Source: an uncultured Olsenella sp.
GTDB taxonomy: Bacteria; Actinomycetota; Coriobacteriia; Coriobacteriales; Atopobiaceae
NCBI GenBank assembly: GCA_900314495.1
Contig: OMVJ01000002.1
Coordinates: 1-64,000 of the forward strand
Direction: 5' to 3'
Length of the DNA: 64,000 nucleotides
Positions 25,089 through 33,659 of the stretch are shown one piece after another (within the stretch, counting starts at the first letter, position 1; every line of letters starts with the position of its first letter). The position numbers were made by a program, and so were the translations under genes. The notes under the pieces are model-generated. The model made no database searches, had not been told where the DNA came from, and saw nothing but the letters and a program-made list of their open reading frames with translations.

Positions 25089-26042
25089 CTACTCCCCGGC
25101 AGCGGTAACCGTAGCCGAACCGGCACCGTAGCGCGACTCCAATGCGGCCCATTTGGGCTCGCGCGTCTTCCACATGGCAAGGAGGGGCGATGCGATGGCG
25201 AAGCTGGAGTAGGTGCCCAGCGCCTCGCCGATCAGCATGGCGAAGGCGAAGTCCCTGAGGGTGGCACCGCCAATGACCAGCATGGCAACGACGGGGACCA
25301 GCGTGGTGATGGTGGTGTTGATTGAGCGGACGATCACCTCGTTGATGGAGAAGTTGCAGATCTGGTAGTAGGTGCGGTGCACGCCGTCCTTGAGTTCCTT
25401 TGCGTTCTCGTTCATGCGGTTGAACTCCACCACGGTGTCGTACAGCGAGAAGCCCATGATGGTGAGGAGGGCGGCAACCACGTTCGGCGTGATGGCAATG
25501 CCCGTCCACGCGTACACGCCCAGCGTGATGACCAGGTCGTGCACCAAGGCCACCACGGCCGTGATGGACATCTTGAACTCGTAGCGAATGGAGACGTAGG
25601 CGATGATGGCAAGGATTGCCACACCAAAGGCCAGCAGGGACGAGCGCGTGGTGTCCGCACCCCAGTCGGGGCCGATGGTGGTGGTGAGGTAGTTGTCTGA
25701 CGTGAGGCCCAGCGCCGCGGCCGTGGCGGCCGCATGCTCGTTGGCGGCATTGGGGTCCGTGGTGTCGGACCGGACGATGAAGCCGTTGGAGCCGTCCGTC
25801 GTTGCCGTCTGCACGGTGGGGTCCGCCTCGCCCGCGTCAACCAGGGCGGAGCGCATCTGCTCTATGGTAATGTCGCCCGTGTCGGTGAAGTCGATCTCCG
25901 TGCCGCCCTGGAACTCGATGCCAAAGGTCAGGCCGCGAACGAGGAGCCCCACGACGGCCAAGACCACCAGCACGGCGGAGATGCCCAGGAAGACCTTCCT
26001 GTGCTGGATGAACGGGATCTCGAACGAGAAGTGGCTACGCAT
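25089..26042 (-). CDS. secF: Protein translocase subunit SecF
   Basis: A 317-residue membrane protein with six expected transmembrane segments. It starts MRSHFSFEIPFIQHRK, has the first-loop GIEFQGGTEIDF, and the later DLVITLGVYAWTG and FSLYDTVVEFNRMNEN motifs of SecF. Together with SecD it uses the proton-motive force to help Sec-dependent export. The ATG at 26042 overlaps the secD stop by 8 bases. The frame is open upstream but inside secD. Confidence 0.96.
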   Translation of the reverse strand: MRSHFSFEIPFIQHRKVFLGISAVLVVLAVVGLLVRGLTFGIEFQGGTEIDFTDTGDITIEQMRSALVDAGEADPTVQTATTDGSNGFIVRSDTTDPNAANEHAAATAAALGLTSDNYLTTTIGPDWGADTTRSSLLAFGVAILAIIAYVSIRYEFKMSITAVVALVHDLVITLGVYAWTGIAITPNVVAALLTIMGFSLYDTVVEFNRMNENAKELKDGVHRTYYQICNFSINEVIVRSINTTITTLVPVVAMLVIGGATLRDFAFAMLIGEALGTYSSFAIASPLLAMWKTREPKWAALESRYGAGSATVTAAGE

Positions 26043-27537
26043 CGGCGCCACCCCCTTCCACGGCAGTGGCGACCGACATCGCATCGCGCTTCCTCTGGCC
26101 CTCCGCAAGGTCATGCTTGATACCCCAGAAGCCGGGGTGCTTCTCTATGGTGTGGAGCGCGAGCAGGCGCAGCGCCGGCGCCTTGAAGCAGAACATGGTG
26201 ATGACGTCGCACACGACGCCAAGCGCCAGCGTCAGGCCGAAGCCCTTGACGGGGCCCACGGCCACGAAGAAGAGGGCGAGGGCGGTGACCAGCGAGACCG
26301 CATCCGCATCCAGCGAGGTCATGATGCCGTGCTTGGCACCCGAGACCGACGCGTTCTTCACCGTGCGACCCATGCGAATCTCCTCGCGGAAGCGCTCCAG
26401 AACCAGGATGGAGGAGTCCGCCGCAGAGCCCGTGGTGAGCACGACCGCCGCCAGGCCGGGAAGCGTCAGCGAGTAGGCGCCAAAGTGCGAGAGCAGAGCA
26501 AGAATGCCCAGGTAGACGATGCCAAAGACGATGAGCGACCCCATGGTGAGGATGCCCAGGCCCTGGTAGAAGACGAAGAGGTACACAATGACGATGGCGG
26601 CACCGATGACGATGGCGCGCACGCCCTGGTTGAGGGAGTCCTGGCCAAGCGTGGGACCGACCACGCGGCTCTCCGAATACGTGAGCGTGACGGGGAGCGA
26701 GCCGGAATCCAGGACGGTCTTCAGCGACTTGGCCTCGTCCACGCTGAAGTTGCCCGTGATGGAGACCTGGCCACCCGTGATCTCGGACTGAACGGCCGGG
26801 GCGGAGCTCACCTTGCCGTCCAGTACGATGGCGATCTGGCCCTTGGTGGGCGCCAGCTCCTTGGTGACCTGGGCAAACTTCTGCGTGCCCTCGGAATCAA
26901 ACGAGATGTCCACCGAATACTCGCCGGTGGCGGACTCTGACGCCTGGTTCACCGAGGTGCTGGAGATGTGGGAGCCGTCCAGAAACGCCGTGTAGGTGCC
27001 TGGCTTGAGCTCGACGTCCTTGGTGCCCGCGTTGATCTTCGCCAGCGCGTCCGCGTCACCTATCTGGTCCATGCGGACGAACTCCAGGTGGCCCGTCTCG
27101 CCGATGGTCTTCACCGCGGCGTCCGCGTCGGTGGCGCCGGGAATCTGCACCAGGATGGAGTTGGCACCCTGCTGCTGGACGCTGGTCTCAGCCGCGCCCA
27201 GGGAGTTGACGCGCTGCTGGACGATCTGCACCGCGGTTGCCATCTCGTCGCCGGAGGGGGTGGAGCCGTCCTCCTTGGAGGCGGTCATGATGACGGAGAC
27301 ACCGCCCTCGATGTCCAGGCCGCGGGTGATCTTGTCGCCAAGCGGCGTGAAGCCCCACACGCAGACCGCCATGCCAACCAGCAGCACGAAGAGCGTGCTG
27401 AGATAGCGCCGCCTGTCTGCGCGCGTGCGGCGGTTGCGCGCGCGGCCACCGTTCTTGCCTCGCGGGGAAGACGCCGCCTCGTCCGCGTTCCAGCGGTCGA
27501 CGCCCGTCTTCTCCTCGTCCTTGTTGTGTCGTGCCAT
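26035..27537 (-). CDS. secD: Protein translocase subunit SecD
   Basis: A 500-residue SecD. After a basic Arg-rich start (RNRRTRADRRRYL) comes one transmembrane helix, then GLDIEGGVSVIMTA (the family GLDLxGG motif), a large extracytoplasmic domain, and five more helices with TLPGLAAVVLTTGSAADSSILVLER. The ATG at 27537 has AGGAAATCTGC upstream. It is the first gene of a unit that continues through secF, recJ-recQ, rel and the MBL gene. YajC is not in the window. Confidence 0.96.
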   Translation of the reverse strand: MARHNKDEEKTGVDRWNADEAASSPRGKNGGRARNRRTRADRRRYLSTLFVLLVGMAVCVWGFTPLGDKITRGLDIEGGVSVIMTASKEDGSTPSGDEMATAVQIVQQRVNSLGAAETSVQQQGANSILVQIPGATDADAAVKTIGETGHLEFVRMDQIGDADALAKINAGTKDVELKPGTYTAFLDGSHISSTSVNQASESATGEYSVDISFDSEGTQKFAQVTKELAPTKGQIAIVLDGKVSSAPAVQSEITGGQVSITGNFSVDEAKSLKTVLDSGSLPVTLTYSESRVVGPTLGQDSLNQGVRAIVIGAAIVIVYLFVFYQGLGILTMGSLIVFGIVYLGILALLSHFGAYSLTLPGLAAVVLTTGSAADSSILVLERFREEIRMGRTVKNASVSGAKHGIMTSLDADAVSLVTALALFFVAVGPVKGFGLTLALGVVCDVITMFCFKAPALRLLALHTIEKHPGFWGIKHDLAEGQRKRDAMSVATAVEGGGADA

Positions 27538-27610
27538 GCAGATTTCCTAACCCTCGGGCCGGATCACAGCCATCCAGCCGAGCCACTCCAATCAGACATG
27601 TAACCCAGAC

Positions 27611-27616
27611 ATTATA
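27611..27616 (-). promoter_or_regulatory. -10 element of the secD operon
   Basis: On the minus strand a perfect TATAAT lies 74 bases before the secD ATG. The -35 position shows only GTGTGC. The predicted start near 27604 gives a leader of about 66 bases. Confidence 0.5.
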
Positions 27617-27695
27617 AGAGGGTTGCGTCGAGAGCACACGGAAAACACCCCAGGGTTGGCTAAGTCTGAACAGGAGCACGAGGCAGCAACAAAGA

Positions 27696-27729
27696 CGCGG
27701 CGCCCCCATGAGCTGCAGGGAGCGCCGCG
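27696..27729 (-). terminator. Hairpin terminator at the end of the surface-protein cluster
   Basis: Eight-bp arms CGCGGCGC (27696-27703) and GCGCCGCG (27722-27729) stand 23 bases past the stop of the transglutaminase-like gene. On the minus strand TCTTTGTTG follows, a moderate U-tract. Confidence 0.6.
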
Positions 27730-27751
27730 AGCGACCAGCTTGGCGGAGAAT

Positions 27752-29548
27752 CTAGTTCTTGGCGTAATCGGCGATGAGCCTCCCCTTCAGATCCCAATAT
27801 CTCAGCGGAGCGTTGTTGTAAGGAATCATGAACCAGTTTCGGTTGGGAAACATGTCAGTACGGCCGAGCGAAGAGTCCACAACGCGAACAGTCCCGTTCG
27901 GTTGCGTGACCTCGCACCAACCGTGACAGACCCTGCTATCATCGCCGGGAACGTAACCGATGCGCACCTTGGCGTCGTAGCCAAGAGCGCGAAGCGTCCA
28001 CGTCACCGTCGACGCAAAGCGGTAGCAGTTGCCGCTCCTGTGTGTGACCATATCTTTCACGCAGGCGGGGCTCCAAGATGCCCAGCTATCCTGATCCGCC
28101 TGCGTGGTACGCGTCTCCCCATGACGATAGGAGAAGGATGTGCGCACGTAATCATACGTCTTTCGAGCCGCATCGGAATCCGTACCCGTATGTTCCTTGA
28201 TGATTGTCGCGATCATACGATCCAGTTCGGCATCGCCCGTGCCCGTAAGCGACGACTGGATCCTACCCTGGGAGTCTGCGCGGACCACCTGGCCACCAGT
28301 AATGGCAGCCGCATTCCTCAGCATGTTACCCGTCTTGACCACATAGACGTTGTAGGAGTAGCCCGTGCCCTCGGAGGGATTCACGTAGCGGGACTTTGCC
28401 AGGTTGCCGTTGGACTGCACCCAGTAGCGGCCACCCTCCACGCCCCAGGAGGAGGACGTGAGCCAGCGTGCCTTTATGGGCACGTAGTCGGAGGCCGAGC
28501 CCGTGCTCCACGTGCCGGCCTCCGCCTCGAGCGTCCAGCCGCGCTCGGTGCTGAGGACCCTGGCCTCGTAGGCGTCGCGGGTGTAGAGGTGCTGCCCGCT
28601 CCGGGGGTCGAAGAGGCGCGTCAGGCGGTAGGGGCCGGCGCCGTACCAGGCCAGGCCCTCGTCGCTCCAGCCCCTCCTCTGGGTGAGGAGGACGCGCCTC
28701 TCCCAGGCGTCCGTGGTCCAGAGGTGCAAGCCCGTCGCGGAGTCGTAAAGACGCCACACCGCCTGGCCCTTGCTGGATGAGGCCGTAAAGCCTACGCCCT
28801 CCCACTGCCAGCCACGCTGCTCAGTGATGGCCTCGGCTTCGTGAAGGTCCTTGGTGTAGAGATGCTCCCCGTTCTGGGGGTTGTATAGGCGGTAGACGTT
28901 CATCTTGTCCACGATGGAGGACGAGGAGGCCTCTGTCTTGGCGGCGGGGGCGGGCTCGGCGGGGACCAGTGACGCCGCGGAAGCCGCAGGGGCCGAGGTA
29001 GACGACGCGCTCACTTCCGACGAGACCTCGCCCGAAGCCGCAGCTTCTGCAGAAGGCATCGATGCGTCCTCGGAGGCAGAAGAAGCAGGGGCCAGAACGG
29101 CGTTTGCATCCGATGCGTCCGCAACTTCTTGTGCTGCGGTATCCTCAATGGCCACGGTTTCCTCGGCCACTGCCACGTCGGCCTGCTGCACAGTCCTGTC
29201 GACCCGCACCTCAGCAGCTGGTTGTACTGCGTTCGATGAGTCATTGGCCTCGTTGGTGACTGCCGGAACGGGTTCAGGCATCTGCTCGCCGGATTCCGGG
29301 GCGGCATTCTCGGTGATCGCAGACGGTACATCAGACGTCGCGGACGCGACTGCGGCCTGCACTTCTCCGGACGCATCGGCCGGGATGACGTCCGAGGCCA
29401 CGGCATCCACCGTAGCCACACCTTGATCCGCCAGCTCTTCCGCAATTGCAGGCGCCGCAGCGACCTGCGGCGCGAGAAGTGTAATCGCCACCACCGCCGT
29501 TGCAAACGGCCTGACGTGGAAACTGAGCTTAGGATCGTATGTAGGCAT
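27752..29548 (-). CDS. Secreted transglutaminase-like protein with YRLYNP-type repeat module
   Basis: A 598-residue exported protein. Residues 1-36 are a signal peptide. Residues 37-212 are an Ala/Glu/Ser-rich spacer. Residues 217-345 hold three related units: VYRLYNPQNGEHLYTKD, VWRLYDSATGLHLWTTD and LTRLFDPRSGQHLYTRD. Residues 346-432 resemble a wall-binding-repeat region (GGRYWVQSNGNLA). The C-terminal 435-598 is a transglutaminase-like cysteine domain with a full candidate triad Cys508 (SGNCYR), His542 (CHGW) and Asp558 (VVDSS). The spacer and module suggest it works at the cell surface on peptides or wall proteins. The ATG at 29548 has GGAGGAATC upstream. It is last in the five-gene cluster, 50 bases after the lipoprotein. 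The protease or cross-linking role is not decided by sequence. Confidence 0.82.
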   Translation of the reverse strand: MPTYDPKLSFHVRPFATAVVAITLLAPQVAAAPAIAEELADQGVATVDAVASDVIPADASGEVQAAVASATSDVPSAITENAAPESGEQMPEPVPAVTNEANDSSNAVQPAAEVRVDRTVQQADVAVAEETVAIEDTAAQEVADASDANAVLAPASSASEDASMPSAEAAASGEVSSEVSASSTSAPAASAASLVPAEPAPAAKTEASSSSIVDKMNVYRLYNPQNGEHLYTKDLHEAEAITEQRGWQWEGVGFTASSSKGQAVWRLYDSATGLHLWTTDAWERRVLLTQRRGWSDEGLAWYGAGPYRLTRLFDPRSGQHLYTRDAYEARVLSTERGWTLEAEAGTWSTGSASDYVPIKARWLTSSSWGVEGGRYWVQSNGNLAKSRYVNPSEGTGYSYNVYVVKTGNMLRNAAAITGGQVVRADSQGRIQSSLTGTGDAELDRMIATIIKEHTGTDSDAARKTYDYVRTSFSYRHGETRTTQADQDSWASWSPACVKDMVTHRSGNCYRFASTVTWTLRALGYDAKVRIGYVPGDDSRVCHGWCEVTQPNGTVRVVDSSLGRTDMFPNRNWFMIPYNNAPLRYWDLKGRLIADYAKN

Positions 29549-29598
29549 GTCTTGATTCCTCCCCAAGGTATCAGGTGGCTGGCTTCAACAGCCGGGAG

Positions 29599-30591
29599 CT
29601 AGTTATCGAGAACGATGTTCTCGGCGGTACAGTCCTCGCTAGACTGGGCAGGCCCATCGAGCACGATATTGTCGGCCGTGCAGTCCTCGCTGGACTGGGC
29701 GGGTGCTGGGGCCGGCTCCGCTGCCGGAGCCGGGGCCTCTGCAGCGCTGCTGGAAGGCTCACTCGACGGTGCAGGAGCGGAGTAAGAACTGGAGTTGCCA
29801 CCGGAAAACGAGGAGCTGGAAGCCTGCGCCGCCGCTGCAGCCTGAGCGGCCTGCTCCTGGGCGGCCTTTTCTGCAGCCGCCTGCTCATCGGCCTGCTGCT
29901 TCAGCGTCTGCAGCTGCGCCTCGTCGTCCGTCAGCTTGGCCAGGGACTCGCTCGGAACGAGCTCCTTCTGCGCATCCGTGAGCGCATCGTAGGCGGAGCG
30001 CGCGTCGGTGATGGCAGTCTCGTCGTCGGTGGTTAGGGCGTCCTTGGAGGGCAGGGCGTCTAGCGTCTTGGCTACCGCATCCGCAGCCTCCTGGTCCGCC
30101 TTCTTCTGCTCGCGGGCCTGCTGGGCGGCAACAGAGGCGTCCTTGGTGCTCTTGTCGTTGCCGTCGGCATCCTTGTAGGTCAGGAAGCCAACACCATCCT
30201 CGTACTTGACGAAGTAGGCGTCCGCAGCCGTCATGTCCACGTCGTCCACGAGCACCTGGGTGCCGTCATCACAGGTGAAGAGCAAGTCTACGTCGGTGGC
30301 CGTTACGTCTGCAGGCAGGTAGGCCTCGTCGGTGGCACCGCTTTCGAAGGTCTGGCCCTCGGCCATGAAGGACGCCGGGAAGTCATCCTCGCTGGCGCCC
30401 GCGCGCACGGCGACCGCCGTCACGTGCTGGCCAATCTCATTCGTGAGCTGGAAAGACTCCGCACCATCTGCCTTGGTGCCAAGCTCCGGCATGGAACTAC
30501 CACACGCAGCCAGCGCGGCGGCAAGCGCTACCGCAGTCGCCATGCCGCCAAACCTGCCCAACAGGCGAGCCCCGTTCCTCTCGTTCTTCAT
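29599..30591 (-). CDS. Lipoprotein with duplicated Cys-containing C-terminal motif, function unknown
   Basis: A 330-residue lipoprotein: basic N-terminus, hydrophobic stretch and lipobox ALAACGSS put the anchor at Cys30. Residues 35-150 form a folded-looking domain with many Asp residues (VDLLFTCDDGTQVLVDDVDM). A helical segment follows (about 165-235, AKTLDALPSKDALTTDDE), which resembles the small helical repeats of Gram-positive surface proteins. Then comes an Ala/Gln/Ser/Pro-rich linker. The last 34 residues are two copies of a 17-residue unit, PAQSSEDCTADNIVLDG and PAQSSEDCTAENIVLDN, each with one Cys. The ATG at 30591 has AGGGAGG five bases upstream. It lies between the SGNH and transglutaminase-like genes. 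I do not recognise the family. Confidence 0.75.
   Translation of the reverse strand: MKNERNGARLLGRFGGMATAVALAAALAACGSSMPELGTKADGAESFQLTNEIGQHVTAVAVRAGASEDDFPASFMAEGQTFESGATDEAYLPADVTATDVDLLFTCDDGTQVLVDDVDMTAADAYFVKYEDGVGFLTYKDADGNDKSTKDASVAAQQAREQKKADQEAADAVAKTLDALPSKDALTTDDETAITDARSAYDALTDAQKELVPSESLAKLTDDEAQLQTLKQQADEQAAAEKAAQEQAAQAAAAAQASSSSFSGGNSSSYSAPAPSSEPSSSAAEAPAPAAEPAPAPAQSSEDCTADNIVLDGPAQSSEDCTAENIVLDN
29602..29703 (-). repeat. Tandem 51-bp duplication at the 3' end of the lipoprotein gene
   Basis: Two in-frame 51-base copies (29602-29652 and 29653-29703) encode 17-residue units that differ at two residues (Asp/Glu and the final Gly/Asn). Synonymous differences separate the copies, so it is not a very recent slippage product. 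Confidence 0.85.
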
Positions 30592-30664
30592 GAAAACCTC
30601 CCTCGCGGCGTTCAGCCGCCAACAAAGTCCGACACTTGATGAGAATCCTGAGAAAGTAGTGCAA

Positions 30665-32170
30665 CTATCGGAGTATGGCCCTAAAGTCCACCTGCGTCGA
30701 GAGGACGTGGGACGAATGCATTGCAGATGACACCGTAATCACCACGTCCGCCACCCCCTGGGGGCACGCGTCCGCAGGGACATAGGCAAGATACCCGTCG
30801 TCGCCCTCAAATGCCGCATCGTTGGCGTCCGTGCCCTCGGCATCCGCAACCTGGCCCTCAGAAGAAGAGACCGTGTAGCATTCGTATGTGTGGCTGATAC
30901 CGCCTTCTCCGGTCACGGTCGCATAAGTCACGGCGTCAGTCGGCAGGTTGCGCGGGTCAACCGAGCCCTTGAGCTCAACGTACGGACCGTTCTTCTCCGC
31001 CGTAAGGGTGGTCGTGGTGGTAACACCCACCGCCCCCTCGACCACGGAGGGATCGCGCTCCGGCGCAGGCAGGTAGGCCGGGCGCGTAGCAAAGCTCGCC
31101 ACGTGTCGCTCCGCGCGCAGGACCACCACATCCGAGCCACCCGACGCCGCCGTGAGGTCATACGGAATGAGGCGAGAGAACAGGGCCGTGCCGTAGCTCG
31201 TGGCCATGAAGGGTAGCATGGCATTGCCAAAGGAATCCCGGTACATGACCAGCGAGCCCGTACCACCCGCCGTGGAGGCCGTCTGCACCGTATCGTCCTC
31301 CGGGAAGGAGGCGTCGTTCGTGCAGCGGAAGCCCCAGGCATCCTGGTAGCGGGGAACCTTCTCGGGCACCGCAGTCTCCGGATAGAGCATACTGGCAAGG
31401 TCTCCCGTGCTCTGAACCGTAGTGACGGCAGACGCAGAGAAGTCCTCGTGCGCGTGGTTAAGCTCGTCCATGATGGCCTGGGCTGCGAGGCCAGCCCCCT
31501 CGGCCGTCCAATGCGTGTCCTCCTTGCGGTACAGCACGGAGTCCGAGCCGGAGAAGGCCTGCGCCAGGTCCACGTAGCTCACCCCATTGGCCGCAAGCTG
31601 GCCGTAAAGCCGCTCCACGTTGGAAGCTCCGGAACCAGCCTGCACGTAGTAGGGCAGATGCTCCGGGTAGATTGTGCACTTGTCCGGCGCCACGGCGACC
31701 ACCAGGTGGCCACCCTTCGCTTCCACGTACTCACTGGCAAGCGTCAGGTTGTGCGCTGCGTTCCAAACCGCACGGTCACTCATGCGACTCTGGCGCTGGT
31801 AGTCCAAGACCGAGCCGCGGTAGTAGAGCCACCCGTCCGTGCCCACCACCACGTTCTGGGCAGAGGACGTTCCCAGCGCCGCCGCGCGGACGCGAGCGTT
31901 GGCGTCCACCAGCTGGTTGCGTAAGGCGTAGTGGTCGCCGAACCAATCCCCAAGTTCGGAAAGGTAGGCCAAGTTCGGGCTCCCGTCCTCCCGCGTGAGC
32001 GCCGGCCAGGCCGCAAGCTCGCGCTTCTCCCCCGACTCCGTGGTGGGGACCACGAACGTCGCCGCAAAGGGAACCGCCATCATGGCCACGGCCGCCACCA
32101 CAAAAACGACGCGCCACACGCGACCGAGCGCCGATTCTGAAGACCTGACCTCGCGCATGTGCTTCGCCAT
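30665..32170 (-). CDS. AlgJ/AlgX-like SGNH-type acetyltransferase partner protein
   Basis: A 501-residue protein with one N-terminal transmembrane helix (about 19-41) and an extracytoplasmic domain of the AlgJ/AlgX (DHHW-like) type. Key stretches are WFGDHYALRNQLVDANARV, GTDGWLYYRG, RKEDTHW with Asp218 and His220, and YRDSFGNAML carrying the candidate nucleophile Ser. In alginate and other systems such proteins receive acetyl groups passed across the membrane by an MBOAT partner and place them on a polysaccharide. The last 120 residues form an added beta-rich domain. The ATG at 32170 follows GAGGAGGG. It lies 60 bases behind the MBOAT gene. Confidence 0.85.
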   Translation of the reverse strand: MAKHMREVRSSESALGRVWRVVFVVAAVAMMAVPFAATFVVPTTESGEKRELAAWPALTREDGSPNLAYLSELGDWFGDHYALRNQLVDANARVRAAALGTSSAQNVVVGTDGWLYYRGSVLDYQRQSRMSDRAVWNAAHNLTLASEYVEAKGGHLVVAVAPDKCTIYPEHLPYYVQAGSGASNVERLYGQLAANGVSYVDLAQAFSGSDSVLYRKEDTHWTAEGAGLAAQAIMDELNHAHEDFSASAVTTVQSTGDLASMLYPETAVPEKVPRYQDAWGFRCTNDASFPEDDTVQTASTAGGTGSLVMYRDSFGNAMLPFMATSYGTALFSRLIPYDLTAASGGSDVVVLRAERHVASFATRPAYLPAPERDPSVVEGAVGVTTTTTLTAEKNGPYVELKGSVDPRNLPTDAVTYATVTGEGGISHTYECYTVSSSEGQVADAEGTDANDAAFEGDDGYLAYVPADACPQGVADVVITVSSAMHSSHVLSTQVDFRAILR

Positions 32171-32230
32171 GTTCCCTCCTCAACACGTCTACGAGCGGCC
32201 TTGCCAGAACGCCGCAAACCTGAACTAGAC

Positions 32231-33625
32231 CTAGAACCTGAAGTAGATGAAGGGGTTGTAGGCCCCGCTCGCCAAAGAGAGTATGCTCAGCACCAAGACC
32301 ACCAACGCACCCGCATGGGAAAGGGCTTCCAGCACGTCCACCAGGCGCGTCCCCTCCGCGCGTGCAGAGACTGCCGTGCGCAGAGGCATGCACGTCACCG
32401 CGCCAAAGACCAGCGCCAGCAGGAAGGCGGGGGTGAGCTGGCCCACCAGCGGCACCAGTTGGTCGGGCGCCGCACCGAACCGCGTGAACATGGCCGCGTA
32501 CACGGTGCCCGCCTGGGCCAGGCCGTCAGACCTGAACACCACGAACGAGAGCACGGTCACGAGCAGCAGGTACGCATGGCCCAACACGCGCGGGAGGCGC
32601 CGCAGAGGCACAACCTCCTCAAGCAGCGAGAAGGCGCCCTGGATGGCACCCCACACCACGAACGTCCAGTTGGCACCGTGCCACAGGCCGCAGAGCAGAA
32701 ACACGGTCACCTTGTTGAGGACCGTTCTGGCCCAGCCACGCCGATTGCCGCCCAGCGGAATGTACAGGTACTCCTTGAACCAAGTGGAAAGGGAGATGTG
32801 CCAGCGCCGCCAGAACTCCTTCAAGCTGGTGGAGGAGTATGGGTAGTCGAAGTTCTCCAAGATGTGAAAGCCGAACATGCTCCCCATGCCGATTGCCATG
32901 TCTGAGTAGCCAGAGAAGTCGAAGTAGATCTGCAAGGCGTAGGACACGGCAGCCACCCAAGCCGAACCCGCGAAGAGCTCGCTCGCGTCGAGCGCGTAAA
33001 GCGCATCCGCACAGCTGGCGAGGGTGTTAGCCACCAGCACCTTCTTGCCCAAGCCATAGCAGAACCGCCTGAGGCCGCTGGCGACGCCTTCCACGCTCAC
33101 CTGTCGCTCGTCGATCTGCCGCTCTATGTCGTGGTACTTGACAATGGGGCCAGCAATGATCTGCGGAAAGAACGAAATGTAGAGCAGCATCTTGGAATAG
33201 GGGTCCTTACCGGAGGCCTCGCCCCGCCAGACGTCAATCACGTACGAGAGTGCCTGGAAGGTATAGAACGAGATGCCCAGCGGGAGCGCGAGGCCAGGTA
33301 GGTCCATGTCCAAGCCAAGGAGAGCATCGGCCGTGCCCACCACCATATCCGCGTACTTGAACACGCCAAGGAAGGCCAGATTGACGAAGACCACGACAGC
33401 GAGCACGCATCCCCTGTGCCAGCGGGCAAGCGCCCTGCCAAAGAGCCAGTTGACTGCCGTGGACGCCAACATGAGCAACACGTACACGGGCTCCCCGTAG
33501 GCATAGAAGAGAACCGATGCCACGATGAGCAGCGCATTCTTCCCGCGCGTGGAGGGAATAACCAACGAGAGCAAGAACGTCACCGGAAGGAAGACGCAGA
33601 GAAATACCAGAGAGCTGAAGACCAT
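32231..33625 (-). CDS. MBOAT O-acyltransferase (AlgI/DltB-like)
   Basis: A 464-residue polytopic membrane protein of the MBOAT family. It shows the N-terminal MVFSSLVFLCVFLPVTF of AlgI-type members, LPLGISFYTFQALSYVIDVWRG, the YSDMAIGMGSMFGFHILENF segment, FWRRWHISLSTWFKEYLYIPLGGNR and the catalytic His in HGANWTF (near residue 318). MBOATs of this sort move acetyl groups from cytoplasmic acetyl-CoA across the membrane for glycan O-acetylation. The ATG at 33625 has GAAGGACG upstream. It lies directly before the AlgJ-like gene, the usual pairing. Confidence 0.93.
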   Translation of the reverse strand: MVFSSLVFLCVFLPVTFLLSLVIPSTRGKNALLIVASVLFYAYGEPVYVLLMLASTAVNWLFGRALARWHRGCVLAVVVFVNLAFLGVFKYADMVVGTADALLGLDMDLPGLALPLGISFYTFQALSYVIDVWRGEASGKDPYSKMLLYISFFPQIIAGPIVKYHDIERQIDERQVSVEGVASGLRRFCYGLGKKVLVANTLASCADALYALDASELFAGSAWVAAVSYALQIYFDFSGYSDMAIGMGSMFGFHILENFDYPYSSTSLKEFWRRWHISLSTWFKEYLYIPLGGNRRGWARTVLNKVTVFLLCGLWHGANWTFVVWGAIQGAFSLLEEVVPLRRLPRVLGHAYLLLVTVLSFVVFRSDGLAQAGTVYAAMFTRFGAAPDQLVPLVGQLTPAFLLALVFGAVTCMPLRTAVSARAEGTRLVDVLEALSHAGALVVLVLSILSLASGAYNPFIYFRF

Positions 33626-33659
33626 ACTTTGCGTCCTTCTTTACCTCTACCGGCTAGCC

